The position numbers were made by a program, and so were the translations under genes. 64,000 nucleotides of DNA from Bog-473 sp963755495 (GTDB taxonomy: Bacteria > Actinomycetota > Acidimicrobiia > Acidimicrobiales > RAAP-2), in assembly GCA_963755495.1 (NCBI GenBank), contig CAVWJS010000006.1, positions 1,488,001 to 1,552,000 of the forward strand. Direction: 5' to 3'. Positions 24,624-34,887 of the stretch are shown piece after piece. The notes beneath the pieces were generated by a model. The model was not told where the DNA came from. It worked only from the letters and a program-made list of their open reading frames with translations, and ran no database searches. Numbering within the stretch: position 1 is the first letter of the stretch; the number at the start of each line of letters is the position of its first letter.

Positions 24624-27409
24624 GTCCTTTCGAGAACTGTGAAATCATGTTGAAGGAGCGTCTGCAGCTCCCCAGCCGGGAGTGGTTTGGAGAAATAGTA
24701 GCCCTGTATCAGGTGGCATCCCATCTCCCCCAGAGCCTCCAGTTGACTGAGTTCCTCGACTCCCTCGGCGACTGTACGCATGCCAAGGTCCTTCGCCAAT
24801 TGGAGAATCATCCGTACAAGGCTGGCCGATTCCGCACTGCTGACTATGTGATCAACGAACGACTTGTCGATCTTGAGGATGTCGACTGGCATCTCTCCGA
24901 GCGATCTAAGCGAGGAATATCCGGTGCCGAAGTCGTCGATGGCTATCTGCACGCCGATTCCACGTAGCCTGCTGAGGAGTTCCGTCCTTCCCGTCACATC
25001 GCCGACGAACAGGCTCTCAGTCACTTCTAGCGTGAGTCTCGGTGGCTCGAGATCAGTAGTTTCCAAGATGTTGCTCACCACCGCGAAGAATCCATCGTCG
25101 GCCATCTGCCGGGGCGACACGTTAACGCTCAGGCGGAGTGGCTCACGAGAATGTGCCCTCCATGTCTGTACTTCGTAGCATGCCTGGTGGAGCACCCATT
25201 CGCCGATGCTAATGATCAATCCGGAGGACTCGGCAATTGGGATGAATTCGGAAGGACCTATCAGTCCGCGCTCGGGATGGTTCCATCGAATGAGAGCCTC
25301 GACGCAAACGGTCACTCCTGATCTCATGTCGACGATGGGCTGGTAGTAGACAACGAACTCGTCGTGCTGCAGGGCATGCCTCAGCTCTGACTCGATGCGC
25401 ATACTGTCCAGAATCGATCCGTGCAATGCCGAGGTGTAGATCTCGTATGTCTGTTTACCCTGTGCTTTGGCAGCGTTTATGGCCAGGTCAGCATGCCGCA
25501 TCAGCTCCTCTTCGGTCTGTCCCCCGACTACGTTTGTCGATACGCCGATGCTGACCGTCACAACAGCGGAATCGGAGCCGAGTTCGAAAGGGGCCGAGAA
25601 CTGTTCGAGCAGCCGTGCTGCTGCTGCATGAGGATCGGGCTGCTCCGAAAACCCTTCGAAGAGCACGGCAAATTCGTCGCCACCCATACGGGCGATCGTG
25701 TCGGCATCCCGAAATGTTCGTACGATTCGCTCCGCCACCTGCTTGAGCAGTGCATCGCCCAGCAGACGTCCGCGCAGATCGTTCACCGCCTTGAAGTTGT
25801 CAAGGTCGATGAACATCACTTCAAGTGAGCTTCCGCTTCGTGCACTGCGCCGGACCGCCTGTTCGAGATGCTCGGCGAACAGGGACCGGTTGGCTAGTCC
25901 GGTCAGCGGATCATGGAACGCCTGATGTCGGAGCTGGTCTTCCAGGATCCGCTGATCAGTCACGTCCCTGCTGTTGAGGACTAACCCACCGATACTTGGC
26001 TCTTCGATCAAGTTGGTTGCCACGGACTGGAAGGTTCGCCAAGTGTCGTCCGTCTTGAGAAGTCGCCACTCCGTGGTCACTTCGTCATTGGAATCGGCCA
26101 GCAGGCGTTGCAATACCATCTGCCAACGCTCGTGGTCATCGGGGTGGAGGACATCCAAGAAGCTCTTTCCGACAGAGTCCGTCGGCTCCCATCCAAGCTG
26201 GCGAGTCATCGACGGGCTCTGGTAGACGACAGTGGAATCTTCCTTGACGATGGTGATTGGGTCTGATGAGTGCTCGACCAGGGCTGAATACCGTGCCTCC
26301 CGATCCCGCAACTCCTGGGTGCCTAACTCGATCTTGACGTGGAGCCGGCGGTTGAGGGTGATGTTGTCAACCAGAGTGACAATCTGCCTGATTCCGAGAA
26401 CGCCTAGGAGAAGAAATCCCTCGAGGGAGAGGAAGAATCCGAAAGAGCGACCCTGAACGAGGCGACCGACGGCGACAACACCCGCGAAGGCAGCAAGGGC
26501 GTAAGGGATAAGGACTGAGGCCACAGTCACCCGCTCTGATTCCTCAATCTCCAGCTTGGAGTCGACGCTGTCAGCCGCCGAACCTACCAATGTCCATGCT
26601 GCACCAATGGCAATGAGCAAGTATCCGGCTACCCATCCCGTGTCAAGGACGTTACCGAAGCCGTAATGGTTCAACTCTGTGAGATAGGCGAACGAGCTGT
26701 CTGAGATGGCGAAGGCGATGATGCCGATCATCACGCAGCTCAGGCCGGCGCGATGGCTACGCCCTGTGTGTATGGCGAGCACGACCACGAGCGATACGAG
26801 CACCACGTCACTCGCGGGATAGGCCATCGAAAGCACCTGTTTCAGAACGCTGCCCTGATGGGATTGGTAAGTCGGCCCGAGCACCGTCGACCAGCTGACG
26901 AACAGCAAGGATCCGGAAATCAAGACCCCGTCCAAGAGAGCGCCGATTCGCGAGGCCATCCGTCGGAGAGCGCTCGGAAAGCACAAAAGCCCCATGACAG
27001 CTAACGGGACGGCCGTGAGATACCCAACATCGGCGAGAGATGGGAACGGCACGGCGACCTCACGGAATAGGTCGTAGTAGCACCAGACAGCCTGTCCGAC
27101 GCCCCACGAAAAACTGGAAGCTCCGAGGAATACCCACGCGATCCGGGCTTCCGGCGTCTTACGAGCCGCCCAAACACAGACGAAAGCGGCGATAAGGGGG
27201 GCGATTAGCTCACCGAGGTCGTCAACCCAGTCGGTGGTACGAACTCCACCGAGATCGAGAGCTACCCAGATCCCAAAGAACACGACCATCAGGAGAACGC
27301 ATCCGGCGAAGCCCCAGAACCTACGAAGAGCCTTGGCGATTCCGGGATCGTGGCCTGGCCGTGTAGAAACCCGAGTCCATCCAGCGCGTCGTGGCTGGTC
27401 TTCGGGCAT
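24620..27409 (-). CDS. Membrane-bound GGDEF-EAL protein with PAS domain
   Basis: A 929-residue cyclic-di-GMP enzyme. Residues about 30-350 form eight to ten membrane helices, about 370-490 a PAS sensor, about 505-660 the GGDEF domain and about 680-925 the EAL domain. The GGDEF motif is intact (RMGGDEFAVLF) with an RDAD inhibitory site five residues before it. The EAL domain keeps EALIRW, the LEVTES glutamate and DDFGTGYSS. It could therefore both make and break c-di-GMP. No partner gene is adjacent; it lies between recombinase tails d and e. Confidence 0.92.
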   Translation of the reverse strand: MPEDQPRRAGWTRVSTRPGHDPGIAKALRRFWGFAGCVLLMVVFFGIWVALDLGGVRTTDWVDDLGELIAPLIAAFVCVWAARKTPEARIAWVFLGASSFSWGVGQAVWCYYDLFREVAVPFPSLADVGYLTAVPLAVMGLLCFPSALRRMASRIGALLDGVLISGSLLFVSWSTVLGPTYQSHQGSVLKQVLSMAYPASDVVLVSLVVVLAIHTGRSHRAGLSCVMIGIIAFAISDSSFAYLTELNHYGFGNVLDTGWVAGYLLIAIGAAWTLVGSAADSVDSKLEIEESERVTVASVLIPYALAAFAGVVAVGRLVQGRSFGFFLSLEGFLLLGVLGIRQIVTLVDNITLNRRLHVKIELGTQELRDREARYSALVEHSSDPITIVKEDSTVVYQSPSMTRQLGWEPTDSVGKSFLDVLHPDDHERWQMVLQRLLADSNDEVTTEWRLLKTDDTWRTFQSVATNLIEEPSIGGLVLNSRDVTDQRILEDQLRHQAFHDPLTGLANRSLFAEHLEQAVRRSARSGSSLEVMFIDLDNFKAVNDLRGRLLGDALLKQVAERIVRTFRDADTIARMGGDEFAVLFEGFSEQPDPHAAAARLLEQFSAPFELGSDSAVVTVSIGVSTNVVGGQTEEELMRHADLAINAAKAQGKQTYEIYTSALHGSILDSMRIESELRHALQHDEFVVYYQPIVDMRSGVTVCVEALIRWNHPERGLIGPSEFIPIAESSGLIISIGEWVLHQACYEVQTWRAHSREPLRLSVNVSPRQMADDGFFAVVSNILETTDLEPPRLTLEVTESLFVGDVTGRTELLSRLRGIGVQIAIDDFGTGYSSLRSLGEMPVDILKIDKSFVDHIVSSAESASLVRMILQLAKDLGMRTVAEGVEELSQLEALGEMGCHLIQGYYFSKPLPAGELQTLLQHDFTVLERT

Positions 27410-28419
27410 ACATCAAGTGTCTGCTGCGTAACGCGCTGGGCGAACAACAGCAGCCCAACATTGCTTCATTTCTAGGTGAGGCGGTCTGCCCAACGAAAGT
27501 GAGCATGGCGGCCTTCAACCCTGAGGGAGTTCCGCTGAATTATCGTTGGATCTCGACTCGGGGTCGGTAACGGTTCAGGTGAAGGTGAGAGGACTCGTCA
27601 CCGTGATGTGAGGACGGCAGACACAATCATGCTCAGCACGAGCGCACAGCCGATCGCATAACCAAGTCGACCGTTAACCCACCACCACCCTTTTGCCGTC
27701 GGTACGGGAGTTGTGACTTCGACTGGGACCGCGGGGAAGACGATCCTTTCTTCTAGGAGAACCATGAGAAGAGACGGTACTGGCTCTTAGTGGAAATGGG
27801 GTTGCCTGCCGGTTGCGATGCGGTAGCGAGCGATTGGCACCAATATCTCAAGCGAGACCGGCCCAGGACAACCGTAACATTACTACTCAGCATCCTGGCG
27901 TTCTCGAGGCTGCGCTCGTCATTTCCGCTAGTAAGCGGTACATGTGTGCAACCTTGCGTTGGGCATGGGTTAGCGACTTGACAGCGCCGATCTATCGCAT
28001 GGTGGGTGCGTTCCGTGTAACACAGCACCCGCAACACAACACCGGCAAACTGCAAGGGTACATTCGATGACCCCCGTTCAAGAGTGCAGATATCCCAATA
28101 CCTCCACACCAAAGAGGGTCAACTTCCACTGCTCAGGCGTTGCGTGAAACCGAGCCAACACTGGGTTCTTGTTCTGAAGCTACCCGAATTAATCCGAGCC
28201 CATCGAGGCGGGCGAGTATCGGGTCGAGTTTCCTTGGTCCATATGATGGCGCGAAATACCCGTCGCCTATGGTCCGGATCATCCCAAACTCCTCTAGCAC
28301 CTTGCCGTGCTCAGGCTGCAGCTGGGAAGCCGATGGTGTCGGCCGCTGCCAGCTTGATCGTTACGCGGACCTCCTCAGTAAACCCCTTCGTCCACAGGTT
28401 TCTCCGAACACTTCGATGA
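27410..28419. other. About 1 kb without a convincing long gene
   Basis: The stretch holds only short frames without ribosome sites or recognisable domains, apart from the possible small membrane protein at 27598-27765. A plus-strand coding-like frame runs to about 27570 but has no start or homology I recognise. It is probably decayed sequence. Confidence 0.4.
27598..27765 (-). CDS. Possible small membrane protein
   Basis: A 55-codon frame with one helix (YAIGCALVLSMIVSAVLTS) after a polar N-terminus containing a WWW run. It lies upstream of nothing obvious and has no ribosome site, so it is weakly supported. Confidence 0.25.
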   Translation of the reverse strand: MVLLEERIVFPAVPVEVTTPVPTAKGWWWVNGRLGYAIGCALVLSMIVSAVLTSR

Positions 28420-28700
28420 GGAAGATCGCCCACGACACCGCCGCCTGCAAGGACAAGGCCTGGCCGCTTGCCCAACCGGGATTTTCGATCACGCGCACCC
28501 CTCCGGCACTACCGACCCTAAATCCACGACCCCGACGATCACGCCCACGTCGTCGAGACCAGCTGCCACCGCGGCCTCGAGAGCCCACCGCACGAGGGGT
28601 CGGCCCCGGAACGGAGCCAGCAGTTTGTGCTCGGAACCTTCGAAACATGAGCCCCGCGAGCTGCCAGCACCACCGCAGCAACGGGTCACCGGGGTCAAAC
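28420..28700 (-). pseudogene. Remnant of a MobA-like nucleotidyltransferase
   Basis: Minus-strand frames contain GSEHKLLAPFRGRPLVRWAL then EAAVAAGLDDVGVIVG, the start of the NTP_transf_3 (MobA/MocA) fold, and in the next frame VRVIENPGWASGQALSLQAA, which is the following segment of the same family. At least two shifts separate them and the 3' half is lost. Intact relatives attach CMP or GMP to molybdenum cofactor. Confidence 0.65.
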
Positions 28701-29400
28701 CGGAGCGAAGGTTCCAGCTGGGCCAACTCGACCGTTGTTGCCAGGAAGCTCGTCTTGCGCGGAAATGGCCTGACTTCACTCGCTTGCTGCGATCACGCTC
28801 ACCAAAGCATTGAGCGGGGCGGCCGAATGCCCCTCGACGAATTCCTTGGCAACTGCCGCGCTGCGGTGTTCGAGTGGGGTCGGGGGACCCGCCCCTTCAA
28901 ATTTCACTTGAGACGGCGATTGTTGGGTTGGAACCCACTGACCTGGTGTCGGAGGGGGGACTCCAACCTGCTTTGGTGGGTTGCAACCCAGGCCACTTGA
29001 TCGTGTACAAGGTTCAACTTCCTGATTCTCTTGTGCGCATAGCGCAGACCCACGAGCGTGGAGACTTCGACGTCCCGTCCTAGCCACTGAAGCCGGTCCA
29101 TCCCACCTTGCGTGATCGACCGATCGATCCATTCAGGAAACTGACACCGGAACCGTTGCGGTGGTGGGAGGCACGGAGGGAGGCAGCGAACGCTCCCACT
29201 TGTGAGATTTCTGGAGTACCGATGTCGCTGTGGGTCAACGCTCCCACATAGGGACTGGTGGCGAACACGATGAACTCGAGACCGGCGGTGATGCCTTTGA
29301 TGACAAAGGTGATCAAGAAGGGCGACGGAAGCACAACGCTCCGATCCTTCCACCGTACGTCGCTCTATTCACCGTCCTCACAACGGCGTTTTCGCGTCGG
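28701..29400. other. Debris with recombinase tail/att-like copy e
   Basis: The core GTGTCGGAGG (28946-28955) is followed by GGGGACTCCAACC. The flanks show no intact gene. Its translation WCRRGDSNLL resembles the spurious peptides often read through reversed tRNA 3' ends, but no tRNA body is present. A minus-strand frame 29080-29334 has a hydrophobic start (PFLITFVIKGITAGLEFIVF) and is otherwise unrecognised. Confidence 0.45.
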
Positions 29401-30920
29401 CTACGTCAGGGCCATCAGCTTTACTAGCTCCGATCGATCTACCTCCGATGGCAGTCCCCATCCTGGCCGGTAATCGAAGACCTCATCTATGGGAGCCGAG
29501 ACGTAGCGTGACTCGAGCAGTTCGAGCTGGGACAGTGGGACGAGAGACGGGTGAGGATGGCCGCAAGCGTGCCCGAGCCGCACGAGTTCAAATCGAAGAG
29601 CGGCCACATAGTTCGCCACTCGTACGGACTTGAGCGCTGGATCCAGGCCGTGTTGCAACCAGCGCGACTGAGTGGCGACGCCTGTTGGGCACCGCCCAGT
29701 GTGGCATCGCTGCGCCTGAATGCAACCCGCAGCGAGCATCACCTCACGACCGACATTGAGCTGATCGCAGCCCAATGCCAGCGCGAGTAACGCGTTCTCG
29801 GGAAGGCCGAGCTTTCCTGAGCCGATCCATACAACGTTGTTCTGCAATCCATATTGCGCGAAGATCCGATACACGCGGCGAATGCGAAGCGGAATGGCAG
29901 CGCCACATGGTCAACGAACACAAGCGGGCCCGCTCCCGTTCCGCCCTCTCCACCATCAATTGTTATGAAGTCGACGGCGGTCCCCGTGGCCTCAATCCGC
30001 GCCGCGAGTGCCTCCCAGAAGCCAATTTCCCCCACCGCGGACTTGATGCCGACCGGCAGGCCAGTGCGATCGGCAATGGTCTCAACGAAGTCGAGTAATC
30101 CGCCGACGTCACTGAACGCACTATGGCCCGCCGGACTCTTGCAATCTTTGCCTACTGGGACACCTCGAATGGACGCGATCTCAGGAGTTACCTTCACACC
30201 AGGAAGCATCCCCCCTATGCCGGGTTTTGCTCCTTGGGACAACTTGATCTCGATCGCCCGTACCTCAGGGTGCGCGGCCACCGTATCGGCGACGCGTTCC
30301 AGGGAGAAACGACCATCGGCCTCCCTGCATCCGAAGTACCCGCTGCCGATCTGCCAGACCAGATCGGCGCCCTTCTCGTGGTAGGCCGAGATGCCCCCTT
30401 CCCCCGTATTCTGCCAACATCCCGCCAGCATCGACCCGCGGTTGATGGCCTCGATCGCTGCCGCGCTGAGCGAACCGAAACTCATACCGGAGACGTTGAC
30501 GATCGAGGCAGGCCGAAATGCCAGCCGTCGTTGCCTAGCACCGCCGAGTACTTTTGCCGCGGGAACAACAAAGTCGAGGGTTGGCTGAGTCGCGGTCAAA
30601 GCGAGCGGGAAGGCCGCTTGCTTGATGATCAGGTAGTCCTGGATGTGCTCGATATCGACATCGGAACCAAATCCGAACAGGTTATTGCCCAGCTTCGATG
30701 AAGTGTGGATCCACCGACGCTGGTCCCGGTTGAACGGTCGCTCCTCGGTATTGTCGTTGACGAGGTACTGGCGGGTCTCAGGACCGAATGACTCAAGGAT
30801 GTACCGGAGGTGACCAATGATCGGGAAGTTCCGTAATACGGCGTGGTGACTTTGGAAAAGATCGTAGGCTGCCACTGCAAGCAACCCGGCTATTACGACG
30901 ACGATGACCACGACGACCAT
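29401..30920 (-). pseudogene. FMN-binding glutamate synthase-like protein, frameshifted
   Basis: A membrane-anchored GltB-type protein: an N-terminal helix (VVVVIVVVIAGLLAVAAYDL), then the FMN-binding TIM barrel with NVSGMSFGSLSAAAIEAI, NTGEGGIS and IDGGEGGTGAGP. The frame breaks at about 29880 and resumes as YRIFAQYGLQNNVVWIGSGK through CIQAQRCHTGRCPTGVATQ to the stop. One missing base (GCCGCGTG instead of GCCCGCGTG) explains it. Otherwise all domains are present. Such stand-alone proteins lack the amidotransferase domain, and their role is uncertain. Confidence 0.85.
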
Positions 30921-31114
30921 TGCGCGAGGATAGGTGACTGCACGGACGGATTCCCGCTTTGTCGCCTCGACACTGATTCCTCAACTCCGCAGTCATCGTC
31001 ACGGTGAATGGTGAGCGGACGCCGGACACGCCGGCTGAACCTCGAGGAGATGGTCCCACCGGGCACACACTGTGGTCCGGGGACGGCCGGCCTCATGTCG
31101 ACCCCGTGCGACCG

Positions 31115-31291
31115 GACATCGCTGGTGCCGACGAACTGAAGCTCAAGGCCAAGCCGTACGACGACATCGGGATCAGCATTACAACCACGCCACCCGACGC
31201 GTCGCGAAGATCGAATCCCGCCCACCACTCGCGTAGGGTGGGGTTGGTGTCGGAGGACCGACTGGCAACTTTGGTCCACGCCCCGTGGTAG
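31115..31291 (+). pseudogene. Serine recombinase C-terminal remnant (tail copy f)
   Basis: The frame has ADELKLKAKPYDDIGISITT and, after a shift, RVAKIESRPPLA and VGVGGPTGNFGP. It parallels tail copy a (ADPKLKTDVYAELGISVT ... RVARIESR ... VGVGGPS). The core GTGTCGGAGG is at 31247-31256 and is followed by ACCGACTGG. The 453-bp gap between the glutamate synthase-like gene and hicA holds nothing else. Confidence 0.7.
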
Positions 31292-31373
31292 TGGAAAGAG
31301 GCTGGTCAGAGCTTCGCCCGGGTGGCGCGGACTACAGCGAGTTATTTCGATGACCGCTAGCGGACCGCATTTC

Positions 31374-31598
31374 TCATAGAAGCTCCGCCAACTCTTCTCG
31401 GTCAATACCCGCATCCCTGAGGATTCCGCTGAGGGTGCCCCGCTTCAGTTCCTTGTGCAATGGAATGACGAGAGGAACCGAACGTTCAGGATGTTTGAGT
31501 CGGACATGGCTCCCCCGCTGACGCACGGACTCCCAACCCACCCGTTCAAGAGCTTGGACGAGCTGGGCTCCGGAGACGACCGGCAGGCGGTCACTCAC
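31374..31598 (-). CDS. hicA: HicA family mRNA interferase toxin
   Basis: A 74-residue dsRBD-like toxin with the catalytic histidine in GSHVRLKHPE and the preceding GWESVRQRGSH pattern of HicA. It would cleave mRNA when free. It overlaps hicB by ATGA (31595-31598), with the antitoxin first, an arrangement found in part of the family. Confidence 0.88.
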   Translation of the reverse strand: MSDRLPVVSGAQLVQALERVGWESVRQRGSHVRLKHPERSVPLVIPLHKELKRGTLSGILRDAGIDREELAELL

Positions 31599-31819
31599 GC
31601 CGGGATTGAGAACCTCCGTCGAACAACCCCGGTTCCCACCGACCGGCCATCTTCACGGAGACCTTCGACATAGAGCGCGAGCGCCTCTTCGGCGTTGGCG
31701 ACGGCCTCCTCGAGAGTGTCGCCCTCGGTGTGGAGACCAGGCAGATCAGGGGCATAGACGGTGTAACCACCCTCATCCTGGGGCTCGAACACGAACTCAA
31801 TGTCGGTGGGCTCGCTCAT
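31595..31819 (-). CDS. hicB: HicB family antitoxin
   Basis: A 74-residue protein with the HicB fold signature FEPQDEGGYTVYAPDLPGLH and EEAVANAEEAL. It lacks an added DNA-binding domain. It is translated first and coupled to hicA, so the pair forms a complete type II toxin-antitoxin module, plausibly stabilising this island. Confidence 0.88.
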   Translation of the reverse strand: MSEPTDIEFVFEPQDEGGYTVYAPDLPGLHTEGDTLEEAVANAEEALALYVEGLREDGRSVGTGVVRRRFSIPA

Positions 31820-32048
31820 AGTGTCAGTCTACGGCGGGGATGTCTCATCGTCTCGCGATCGACCCTCACGCGTCGTAAATCCCTGCGTGGGGACCCACCT
31901 CACGACACTTCCCTCGACGACATCGAGGTGCTCTCGATGCGCGAGCTCTCGTGGCCGATGGCAAGTAACAACACCGACAGGCCTGACGGCATCGCCTTCA
32001 ATGCGCTGTAGGCAGGACCCCACCAATCCAAGGAGGCGTTGATCATCC

Positions 32049-34557
32049 TCAGTCGATCCCGAGGAGTGTCCGCAGCCGCTGGACATTGAATCCGCCACCA
32101 ACGAGAACGCCCCCGGCCCCAGCCTCAGCAACCCCGTACCCCTCGAACTCGCGCAACAGAGCGAAGAGATCTTCCTTTCGGGTCGGGTCCGCCAGCGCCT
32201 GGCGGGGCGTCAGTCCACCCAGGGCAGGAATCGACTCTTCGACCCACTCTTCCTCTTTCTGACGCATAATCTGCTCGATCAACCCTTGCATCGCCGGATC
32301 GAACAAACTGGAAGAAGCAGGCGCACGCTCCGACCGGTCCGGCCGTGTCCGTCCGACTTCGGTGAACGTCTCGTGCACTACCGAGGCGTGAGGCAGCGCG
32401 TCGCACACCAGCTCGACGAGCCGCGAACATCGTTCGCTCGAGTATGCCTCGATTATTAACGTCTCCTCCTCGGTGTGCACCACCCCGCCGATAACTCGAT
32501 CCCCGTCACCGAGGTGGTCCCACCACTGGATCCATTCGCCGTCTTCGGTGGGCTCGAGAATCTCGTTGAGAACCGACACGACCTCGGAGGCCTCACCGGC
32601 ACCGGCCAACTCGACCCGGCAGAACATCGTCGGCTCACCCGCCCGGTTCATGAGGTGGGGTGGGGCGATAGCCATGCCATACCAGGCAGCCAGGTCTGCC
32701 ATGTCGGGGACCACGTCTACCAACTCGAGGACCGATGCACGGAGGCGAAGCGGCACATGCACGACGACACCCATGATCTGGGTCACATCGGTCAGTTGCG
32801 CCAGGCGAGCCAGTATGAACTCGCCTGCCTCCCGGCCGATCGAGCCACGCTGCTCGTTTACCATCACCACTTCGCCGCTCGACGTGTCACGCAGGGTCAG
32901 GCTCCGTCCGGGATCTACCGCGGTGATCTCGCACAACTTTCGGGGATTCTCGATCAATTCCCCGATGAGATCTCGTTCGTCCTCGGGGAGCAGGTCACCC
33001 CGGGCAACGAGGTAGTTGTCGGCAATCCCTCCCTCCCACAGTGCGATGTCCATGATGATCGGGTCCTGCGACAGCTCGAACACGGCAGCCGCCTGGTCTG
33101 GACCATTGGGGTCGGTGGCGGCGTAAGCCACCTCTGCCACGATCTCCTGCTGTTCCTCGTTACTGGCAAAGCGGGCGAGCTTGTGCATCAGCAGACCGGT
33201 GCGCGTCGAAAGCAGCGATCGCTTCTGGTCCTGGCAACACGCCTTGAACTTGCGCCCCGATCCGCACGGGCACGGGTCGTTGCGACCCACCCCTCGGTAC
33301 AGAGCCCCACTGGCGGCCCGGAGGTCCTCCAGGAACTTGAGCCGACTCGTCTCCTTCCCCGAGATCGGAGTGGCGTAGGAGGGCGATGGCCGCGTCGACA
33401 TGGCCCCGATCGATCTCGTAGTCGACCAAAATGAATGCGGCGGGCGTGTATTCGGGATCTGCCCGTAGAGAACGCCGTAGCATGATCTCTGCCGTCACCA
33501 AATCGCCGCGCTCTTGAGCTTCAAGGGCCAGCATTAGCCGGGCGGGAGCGGCCCGGTGCTCTCCCCCACTGGCGATCAACTCGGCGAAGGTAACCAGTTC
33601 GCCCTCGTGATTGGCGAATGTATCCATTACATACTCGGCCAACGCAGGGGCCACGGCCCCGTGGGCCAAGGAGCGTGTTACCTCCCGCACATCGGGTACA
33701 ACACCCCGCCTAATCCCGTCATAAGCCGTGCGAGCTGCATCGAACGCATCCTCGCAGCACCCTGATATGCCCCACTTGGCCAAGGTGTCGCGTCGTGACC
33801 CGTCACGCCACTGCTCGGAGAAACTCGACCATTCCTCGCCGGCCCGGCCGAACGAGAAGCCTCGCCGTTCCATGCCGGCGGCCTCAAGCAGTTCCCCCAG
33901 GGGGCGGACCGGCTGACGAAAAGCAGTGGGATCCAGTGTCAGGGCATCGAGCAGAAGGGGAACCGCCTCCTCACCGGTGCCCGGCGGGATCCGATAGTCC
34001 ACCGCCTCGCGCAGTAGAGCCATTTCGTGTTCGTCGTTCGCCAGGTCGGTCACAGAACTCACCCGAACTGAGTCACCGTTCCGCACAAAAGCCACAACAT
34101 CCCCAGGCAGGAAACCGCTGAGCCACCCGTCAGGCCCGGCCACGAAGCTGTGATCCTCGCCCGGCATGTGGTCACCGGGCCACTGCTTGAGCAAGGCGTC
34201 AGGTCCCAGTCGCAAAGCTTCGCCGACGTTCCAGTCCAGAAGGACCAGATCGGGAGTCACCTCTACTTCCTGACGCTCGACCTCCTCGTCCTGGAGCCGA
34301 TGAGTCAGCACCAACCCTTCCGTCAGGTGGGACGACAGCGCCAAGCGAGCGGGGCCCGACCAGATTTCGTCGGTCACCACGACACAGTCCACCACGGCTC
34401 CGGCCATTTCGTCTTCACGCACGTCGTCGTCGCGCAGCCAGTCCAGCTGCCCGCAGGTATCGAGATGTTGCACCAGTTCCGGCAGGACCAAGGGTCCGCC
34501 CTGGAGGAGCTCCGTCACGATGATTCTCAGGGTGTGTTCCGGGTTCGCTTCGTCCAC
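32049..34557 (-). pseudogene. Large SEC-C motif protein, split by a frameshift
   Basis: Two frames make one protein of about 835 residues. The first (GTG 34557) carries helical repeat-like sequence ending VDAAIALLRHSDLGEGDES. The second resumes with RLKFLEDLRAASGALYRGVG and the SEC-C zinc motif NDPCPCGSGRKFKACC, then a long acidic C-terminal region. The switch lies near 33350. The SEC-C motif binds zinc and nucleic acid or protein partners; the rest is not a family I recognise. Whether the shift is real or a sequence error decides if the gene works. Confidence 0.7.
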
Positions 34558-34590
34558 CCCCGGAACGGTACCTACTTCTCTCGCTCAATG

Positions 34591-34665
34591 GTGTCGGGTG
34601 GGGCGAATGATCCCCTGAGTACACCGCACCTGTTGCGCGGCGAGTTGTCACTGAAAGCCGCCTAG
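34591..34665 (+). pseudogene. Serine recombinase C-terminal remnant (tail copy h)
   Basis: The last codons read VSGGANDPLSTPHLLRGELS then LKAA and stop, the same V-G-G-x-STP-AA pattern as tail copies b and g. The core here is GTGTCGGGTG. The surrounding 330-bp gap before the FtsX gene also holds the promoter region of the SEC-C gene; no other gene is seen. Confidence 0.6.
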
Positions 34666-34887
34666 ATAAGGCAACAGTCCAGGTCAGAAGTTTGGCGGTG
34701 AAGCACAAGGCGAACGGGAAGAGCACAACCCGCCAGCCTGGCACGACACCGCGAATCAGGGTCGGGGTACTGGCACGAAGGAGATTCGGATGCTGCCCAC
34801 CTTGGCCACAGACCGAGCGTGTACGACACTTTGGATGTGATGGCGCAGGTGGAGGGGCCAAGGCGGGCCTGACGTGGTGAGAATGCC

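Noticed and set aside
28941..28990. tRNA-like reading of repeat copy e (WCRRGDSNLL peptide, reverse of a T-arm and CCA end)
   Set aside because: Only a short 3'-end-like part is present; no anticodon or D-arm can be found within 100 bases, so no tRNA gene is called.
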